NCBI GenBank assembly: GCA_022495005.1
Contig: JAGYXB010002042.1
Location: 62,001 to 126,000, forward strand
Length of the DNA: 64,000 nucleotides
Origin: Rhyacophila brunnea
Taxonomy: Eukaryota; Arthropoda; Insecta; Trichoptera; Rhyacophilidae
Direction of reading: 5' to 3'
Part shown: positions 57,642 through 64,000 of the stretch, piece after piece
Position numbering within the stretch: position 1 is the stretch's first letter
How the letters are laid out: every line of letters starts with the position of its first letter
Made by a program: the position numbers and the translations under genes
The notes under the pieces: model-generated
Seen by the model: the letters and a program-made list of their open reading frames with translations, nothing else
Told to the model about the DNA's origin: nothing
Database searches by the model: none

Positions 57642-59317
57642 TTCCCACCCTCCTCATCTGTTGTGATTATGATTAGGTCTAGTTCTATATTGTTTTTGTC
57701 TTTTGAAAAATTTAATTTTGTTTTCGATAAAGTTTATTTACTGGTATAGGTGTATTGTTTACGACTTGGGGCGATATGCAAATCTGACTGATTATTGTTC
57801 ATGTGCATATGGCAGCTTTATATTTATTAATTGTTTTATTATCTATAGTATACCAAATCTAAACTTTTGATGATCTGGTCACGTATTAACTGTTGTGACA
57901 AAACTGAAACATTTGGCAATCTCGTAACATTTGTTACATTATTTATTCAAACGATACTATATATATATCGATGTGCTTAGGTCTGTATCTGTATTACATT
58001 AGTCTTTTACCATAGACCTAGAGATTGCAATACCGAATGAAAATATCAATATTATACGGTATTTCTTATTGAATACCGGTATTCGTTAAAACATATAGAA
58101 ACAGAAGTAAGTAGATATTATAAAATATATGTAAGTAAGTTATTAAAATCTCTTTAAAACATTATTTTACAGCTAAAACCTACCTACCAACCTCATTTAT
58201 TATGTTGACATTTAGAAATATGTATTGATCGTAATATTGTAGAACTGGTGATTTTTACAAATATTTTGAATATATTGATAATTTTAACGAAAGCCCCCAA
58301 AAAGGCTTGTTCATTAAGTGCAAATACGTGCGACTGCAGGAAAAGCTTCTTCAAAATTCAACACTTAATTTTATTAAAGAATAATTGAGCAATATTATAA
58401 CGGATGTTTTCTGTGTCGAAATAATATTATGTTAATTTATCGCGACAACTTTATAAATATGTATACTTTTTGATGCATTTTGTTTTATTATTATTTCACT
58501 TCTGTTGGATTCAGTCAATATATTTGCATTTTAGCACCACATAACTTATACATTCAATTTATTAGGCAATGCAGTACAAAGTAATGAAGATATAACATTA
58601 AATTCATCTTTAAAAACGTAAACAAGTGTGGTTTCTTAATACCGAAAATTCCGGTATTTTGGATTTTTAAAACCGGTATTTCAGTATTGATAAATACTGG
58701 AATACTGGTTTCGAAATACCGGTATTGCAATCCCTACATAGACCACTGTTAATTCGTTTGTAATTTTTGAGAGCTTCTTCCAATAGGTTCTATGTTATAT
58801 ATTGCTTTAAAAATGTCTCGAATAAGATAAATGCAAAATTTTAATGATATTACATCAATTCACTGCCAATTTTTGTTTTTTCTTTTATCTTTAAGATAAT
58901 TTTTTTTTATTTAAATATCTTCCTTCAAATAGGACTGTGATAATATTTATTAATATATAATTGATCTCAAAATATTTGAAGGCAAGTAAATCTCGGTGAG
59001 ATAAATAATTATTTATTAATTATTGTGATATTTTTGCATGAAAGAAAAATATACTCAGCTATTGTTATGGTATTTCTAATTAGTATCATATTATGTAGTT
59101 CTAAATAAGTAATAGTGAAATGGGAGTATTATGAAATCGTCTGACTGTGAAATATTTCTTCGGGTAGCCGTACAAAATGTGATAGAAATGGAAATTTAAT
59201 AAGATTGATGATATATAAATTAAAAACTATTCAATGTATTTATTTACTTTAATTATTATAAAATATGTGCTTAGTACGGCAGTATAATGCATACTTAAAA
59301 TGACAAAAATTATGTCT
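57642..59317. other. Region where the rest of ABCF2 would be expected
   Basis: Reading the - strand I see no Walker B, second P-loop or DEPTNHLD-like codons. The stretch consists of the hAT-like element at 58019-58736 and A/T-rich sequence. Confidence 0.6.
58019..58736. mobile_element. Non-autonomous hAT-like element (718 bp)
   Basis: The ends are TAGAGATTGCAATACCG and, inverted, TAGGGATTGCAATACCGG, flanked by a perfect 8-bp duplication CATAGACC (58011-58018, 58737-58744). Many AATACCGGTATT-like words cluster at both ends. The terminus type is shared with 48039-50340. Confidence 0.92.
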
Positions 59318-59473
59318 AAGGCCTTCCGCTCACGAGAATACTCAAAAAAGACAAGACTGAAACTGAATTCCAGCCAGTATCTAGCTAATGTATTTCAATG
59401 GCGGCTCGTTCACGGCATGATTGGAATTACTCAGTTTCAAAATTTTAGTTTCTCCGTGAGCGAAAGGCCTTAC
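59318..59473. mobile_element. Small TA-flanked MITE after ABCF2 exon 4
   Basis: The arms AGGCCTTCCGCTCACGAGAA and, inverted, AGGCCTTTCGCTCACGGAGA flank a short core, with TA at both borders. It lies 59 bp beyond the last recognisable ABCF2 exon. Confidence 0.82.
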
Positions 59474-59532
59474 TGTACTTACGCCTACGAAATGCAATTA
59501 AAAACGAATGTCAACGATTTAAAACTATTTAC

Positions 59533-59676
59533 CTCCAGAGAAGTCCTTGGTGGGTTGAAGTTGCATCTGTGTGGTAAAACCGAGACCGTGAAGAATATGA
59601 GCAGCGCTAGCTTCAGCAGTGTCAGCACTAATATTGTCTAATCTTTCATATACATCCATTAACTGTTCTTGCGCCT
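59533..59676 (-). CDS. ABCF2: ABCF2 exon 4 (last recognisable exon)
   Basis: The acceptor is CATTACAG. It encodes [28 protein letters not shown] and TKDFSGG, ending at GGAG|GTAAAT in phase 1. The expected WRMR continuation is not found in the following sequence, which instead holds a small TA-flanked MITE. Confidence 0.83.
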
Positions 59677-62142
59677 CTGTAATGCAATGAAAAAATAATT
59701 ATAACAATAATTGAAATGTATTAAAATTATATACACCAATCATTTTGAAGAGAAGTTTCTATCCAGAACAAATTTACTGGTACTCAAAGTGCACGCATGC
59801 ATATAACGAGCCCCCAAATTAAAAAAATTACAATGGATTGAAGTCAAAATTAACAATATTGTATTGATTTTAAAATGTTACAAAATATTGTTTATGGTAG
59901 AGGGAAAATTGCACAAAATGTAGATGGGCCACTGGATCGATGAAATAGTTCAGTTCCAAGGAATTATGGGGCAACGCAGGGAACGAGTCTAATAGGAATA
60001 AAATAAGCTTGAATCGATTAAGGCTGATGTATGTTAAATAAATTAATAATTACGAAATAAGATTTTTCATTTGCTATCTTTATCTGTTACCCTTGACCTA
60101 GTCTGCGAGTAGTTTAGCTGCAATGCTTAATTATTTATTACAATAACCACAGTCAGACTGATTGATTGTAAGCATCCAAACAATGGATGAGCCGTAGCAA
60201 GTTAATTCCAAGCAAGTTAAGATTTCGAAGAGCGGCGATGAGTAGGTATTAAAATGACCAATAGCTAAAATTTGTCGCTATTAGTATGTCACACCGTAGC
60301 ATATTGGATAAATGCGACGATTGGGGCGTTTACCCGTGGAGATGCAGGGCTCGATTCCCGGCCGGGTGGCTTACTTTTTTCAAAAAAGATTTTTTCTATT
60401 GGTTATAATATACTCTCTCAGAAAGTGTTTTTCTAAATTATATAATGTTGAATAATAAAGCAATTCAAACTTACCATCATCCTCGTAATGTGCTAATTCT
60501 TCAGCTAACTTTTCAAGCTTAATACGTTCCTCATCTACTTCCATTACGCATTGCAGTGCCGATTTATCAGAGGTTGGCATCTCTCTGGTGAGATGGAAAA
60601 TATCAATATGTGCTGGAATCAGCACTTCTCTGTTTCCAAGAACACTCAGGAGGGATGATTTCCCTGTAAAAATAATAGAGAACACATCCTAAGAAATAAG
60701 TTCATCTAAAAGCTCGCAATCTTTACATAAAATATCAATACATTCGCTGGGCGATCAGAATCATGCGTATTTAACTAAATGGGTACATATATACATATTA
60801 AAAGCAATTCAAAAATGTTGAAATATAGACCACTCGCAATGAAGTCAACTATATTTACTGAATATTTGTCTGTGTATGTATTTATATATTATAGCTAGGT
60901 ATTTCCAATTAATATGCTAAAATATAGATTTATTAAATTGTATGCTTGTAGACAATTAAATTTTATGAATCTTACATATTAGTTTCATTGCAACATATTA
61001 CATACGCAAAATGCAATATCATTTCTATAAATAAAAGAATGGTTGATAAACATATTGACCAGAATCGCTAAGCTTCGCTTAGGCACTCGGAGAAAAAAAC
61101 ATGCAATATTATAATAAACAATATGCAATACATCAGAATTTCATAATTATTTTTTTACTAGTCATCACTAAATGTTGATAACGAGAAGATTGCAAATCTT
61201 ACCACTTCCATTTAGACCAAGAAGTTCATATCGCCAACCGCAATTAAGTTCCAATAGCGTATCTTGAAGAAGTTCACTTCCAAAGAATGTCACCGAAAAG
61301 TTGGCAATTTCGACATACCTAGAACGGGGGTGCACTGCCAAGGAAGCAGTGCACGACCGAGCCTCGGAGTTCATTTTTGCTTCAGCTTCAAGCTTCAGGC
61401 ACAGAATTTCTGTAACCAAAAGATTATGTTTTATTTTATCCATCAATATTTTAATTGAGCCATCAGCAAGTTGTTGAGCATGCAGAGGTCCATGACAATA
61501 TTCTCTATTTTATTAGTGTTTTTAAGACTTCATAGTCCTTCACTTAACAAATTGCCCCCCCCTTTGAATCCAAACATTCATTTATTGACGAGAAAGTATA
61601 TATTATTTTGGCAACGGGATCTAAAACGACATGGATCAAAAGAACGTTTATACCTCTGCTCCATGAAGGCCATTTTTTGAGATATGAACCATAATCAAGA
61701 CGGTTTACTAATTTTATGTCAATCAATGCAGTCAAATTTGTGAAGACATAGGGGAATAAATACTTTCAAGCGTTCCCAATACAGCAAACACAGAGTGAAC
61801 TTTAAACGATTGTTTTATATTTGTTCAGTTTACAATTAACATTCTGTTGTAGAGAATGCCAAATTACAGGACAATACATTGGATAAGTATAAGTGGCATA
61901 GTACAACTACTTGCTTTAAACCTAGACATTGTGTAAGTATTCAGTTCGAATAAATTTGAAGACCTACCTTCGGCAGTCATTTCTTTCTCTTTTCCATTCT
62001 CCCCTGAAGTTCCGTTGGTGGTTGGAGAAGATTCCTTATCGTATCCATCTTCTGATGCCCCCTTTCCTCCCTCTTTCCCACCACGAGCCTTCGCTGCATC
62101 TTTCTTCTTCTGTTGTTCCCGCTTTTTTGCATCGGACGGCAT
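59533..62142 (-). CDS. ABCF2: ABCF2, N-terminal part only (238 aa; 3'-truncated in this window)
   Basis: ABCF2 is a soluble ABC-F ATPase with two nucleotide-binding domains and no membrane segments; the family acts around ribosomes and translation. Exons 62142-61968, 61409-61203, 60663-60475 and 59676-59533 all have GT-AG ends and matching phases. They encode the Lys-rich start [20 protein letters not shown], a [19 protein letters not shown] strand, the Walker [11 protein letters not shown] (split by an intron), [49 protein letters not shown] and TKDFSGG, the first signature motif. The family is normally about 600-620 residues. The rest of NBD1 (Walker B) and all of NBD2 should lie leftwards, but I see nothing like them down to the small gene ending at 57641. 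Some usually conserved positions differ: GWRYELL where GRRYGLL is expected. This is either a partial duplicate turning into a pseudogene or a gene broken by rearrangement or assembly. Confidence 0.85.
60289..60414 (+). mobile_element. tRNA-derived SINE, type 2, in ABCF2 intron 3
   Basis: The + strand head has TAGCATATTGGATAAATGCG and GGCTCGATTCCCGGCCGGGT. The body CTTACTTTTTTCAAAAAAGA and TTCTATTGGTTATAATAT is as in 33277. It is in opposite orientation to ABCF2. Confidence 0.85.
60475..60663 (-). CDS. ABCF2: ABCF2 exon 3
   Basis: The acceptor is ATTTTTACAG and the donor is GATGATG|GTAAGT, phases 1 to 1. It completes the P-loop as [14 protein letters not shown] and continues with [20 protein letters not shown], a very conserved ABCF2 segment. 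Confidence 0.88.
61203..61409 (-). CDS. ABCF2: ABCF2 exon 2, start of NBD1 and Walker A
   Basis: The acceptor is GGTTACAG and the donor is AAGTG|GTAAGA, phases 1 to 1. It encodes [19 protein letters not shown] and LGLNGSG, the first part of the P-loop. The GWRYE segment departs from the family's usual GRRYG. Confidence 0.85.
61968..62142 (-). CDS. ABCF2: ABCF2 exon 1 (start codon)
   Basis: It starts at ATG with [20 protein letters not shown], then a Gly/Lys/Ser-rich low-complexity tail, and ends GAAG|GTAGGT in phase 1. The MPSD start and Lys/Ala-rich segment match known ABCF2 N-termini. Confidence 0.85.
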
Positions 62143-64000
62143 TTTGGTGAAAATTGTGGACTTAATGTGGACTTAAAATAATTGAAAGTATAATATAAAG
62201 ATTTTAGTTATAACGAGTAGATCGCAAACACTTCACGGTAATACATTTTAGGAGGTCTTTACAAATACGAGTATATGAATAATGAATGAGCGGGCAGCTC
62301 TGGGATTGCCGTTGTCAATCACATGCACATAATTTTCAAAAGGAAATATGCCACTTAAGACCTATTTGTTAAAGTAATTTAAATAGAGAACCCCGCCCCT
62401 ATAATAATTTCTTTAAAATAGCTTGGGTGACACTAATTTCTTATTTAAACATCACTATGTCAATTTTTCAACATATTTACTTTGATTTATGCACTTAAAA
62501 AATACACTTATAGAAATTCACATTTACAGAGATACTTATATAATTTTCTAAATCATGTTTCCCATACATTTTATCTATGTTGATCCTAAGATCATATCGT
62601 CGCCCTCAAGGAAGAACTCACCAACCAACATGAGGAAAATCCTGAGATAATCGACTTTAAAATTTTTTGAAAATTTTAAATTGCTCTCATTAAAAACGAA
62701 AATACATAGAAGGAAACGGTTTATTTGTTTGATTGATTATTTTTATATTTATGTTCATTACATTTAAAACATGTAACCTTCCTTATAAAAAAATCAAGAA
62801 AAACTGTTTTTCGTACTTGGTTAGTTTTTCCATACACATTCAATGTATGACATTATTCAAATGGTGAGTTTTTATCTTGAATGATCATATCAATAAAACA
62901 CGTCAGAAAAGAATTATATAAGTACTGTATTTAACTGAAATAATCTTGTCCATTTACATATTATACGCAATAGCGGCCTTAAGCCTGACAACGGGGTAGG
63001 TCAATTTTGAATATATTATTTTAATTTGCCTTTTCGTTGTATACCTAAAAGACGTATTGCAAATTAGCTTTTTATACATTATAGAAGAAGTACTAGAAAT
63101 TTTTATATGTAGGTTACTTACCCTTAAAAAAATTCCATTTTTCACGTTGTCAACTCATCGTTAACCGAAATTGCACCCAACACGTTATAATTTTTTGTAA
63201 ATTAGGTCAAAAACCAAACTTTGTGTGTCTATTTATACACCTAATAACTGTTGTACTTAATACTATTTAAGAACATAAGATTAAAACAATCAAACACATT
63301 TAATAAAAACTCCGTTATTTATGTATTTCCTAGTGTTATGGAATGGCGGGATCATTTATATATAAACACTTTTTATATTTCCACTGATCTTATTAGAAGG
63401 TAACTTTATGATTAATATAGCAGATTAAATTTTAATCGGAAACTTGTATACAATGGTTTAATACAGAAAATGCAGTCGATGGGTTTTACTCAAAGGTTAG
63501 ATTTAAACTGAACTACAATTAATAACATATGAAACTTTCAGACAACAATGGTCAGTTTGAAATAATAAGCGACAACAAATAAGAATAAAAAGGTTTGTCA
63601 CACAAATGAGACCTTGAAACCACAGAACAAAACTCTTGAAATATTTAAGGAAAAATTTATATCATTCTGTTTCATTTTACATATTGAAAATAGTATAGCT
63701 GTCTCGTTTTCAGCAATGACCAAAATTTAGTGTATGCAGCGATAAAACAATATGGGAAATGAGAGAGAAAGAAATATTATTAAGAAATATGAATCTTGGC
63801 GTTCATGAAATTGACCGAGAAACGCTTGTGAGAGTTGAGATACGTGTGTGTGTATGGTGGTTAGATACATGTACATATAAATTAGCGTGCGTCACGTTAC
63901 AATCGCTCGCCAAAACAGAAAGAGGCGTAGAATAATAATATATAGGAGATAATTGACATTGTATAATGTATATAGATTGTAAGATATTTATTTTTGGGAG
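62143..64000. other. Upstream flank of ABCF2
   Basis: AT-rich sequence, with no exon or repeat that I can support. It should contain the ABCF2 promoter and 5'UTR, but I cannot place a start site. Confidence 0.5.

Noticed and set aside
1..64000. CRISPR arrays, operons, riboswitches or phage genes
   Set aside because: The introns, SINEs, mariner and Shroom/ABCF2 genes show this is animal nuclear DNA. No regularly spaced repeats or prokaryotic genes were seen.

Overview
This 64 kb window looks like nuclear DNA of a lepidopteran insect. The sequence is AT-rich, has long introns with canonical GT-AG ends, carries many short GTAGGTACCTACC-type words, and is crowded with RTE-like retroposon tails, a mariner copy, non-autonomous hAT-type elements and small SINEs. 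The lineage is inferred from repeat flavour and protein resemblance only.

Layout. Positions 1-29,000 contain no protein gene I can support. They hold 5'-truncated non-LTR retroposon fragments of at least four families, four DNA elements with 8-bp target duplications, a 1-kb element full of a repeated CATAGCG-type motif, foldback elements and two SINE copies. From 29,128 to 52,069 on the + strand lies an 11-exon gene whose splice phases all fit. It encodes a ~1360-residue Shroom protein, the actin-binding Rho-kinase recruiter that drives apical constriction, with an ASD1-like block, an FPPPP motif and a C-terminal ASD2. Its introns carry a broken mariner, retroposons, SINEs, a 5S-like element, a TA-flanked MITE and a 2.3-kb hAT-like element that ends 96 bp before the first ASD2 exon. 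About 2 kb of probable 3'UTR follows.

Positions 54,250-57,700 hold a SINE relic, a 137-bp retroposon insertion with a 14-bp target duplication, and a candidate two-exon gene for an 80-residue coiled-coil protein that I do not recognise. At 59,533-62,142 on the - strand are four phase-consistent exons of ABCF2, a soluble ABC-F ATPase. They stop after the first SGG signature, and the other ~60% of the protein is not visible in the window.

The most useful observations are a retroposon with a 5' inversion bracketed by a 13-bp target duplication (a twin-priming event), the motif-rich 1-kb element, the nested DNA transposons beside the Shroom ASD2 exons, and the truncated ABCF2. I found no CRISPR array, prokaryotic operon or clearly unprecedented gene system.
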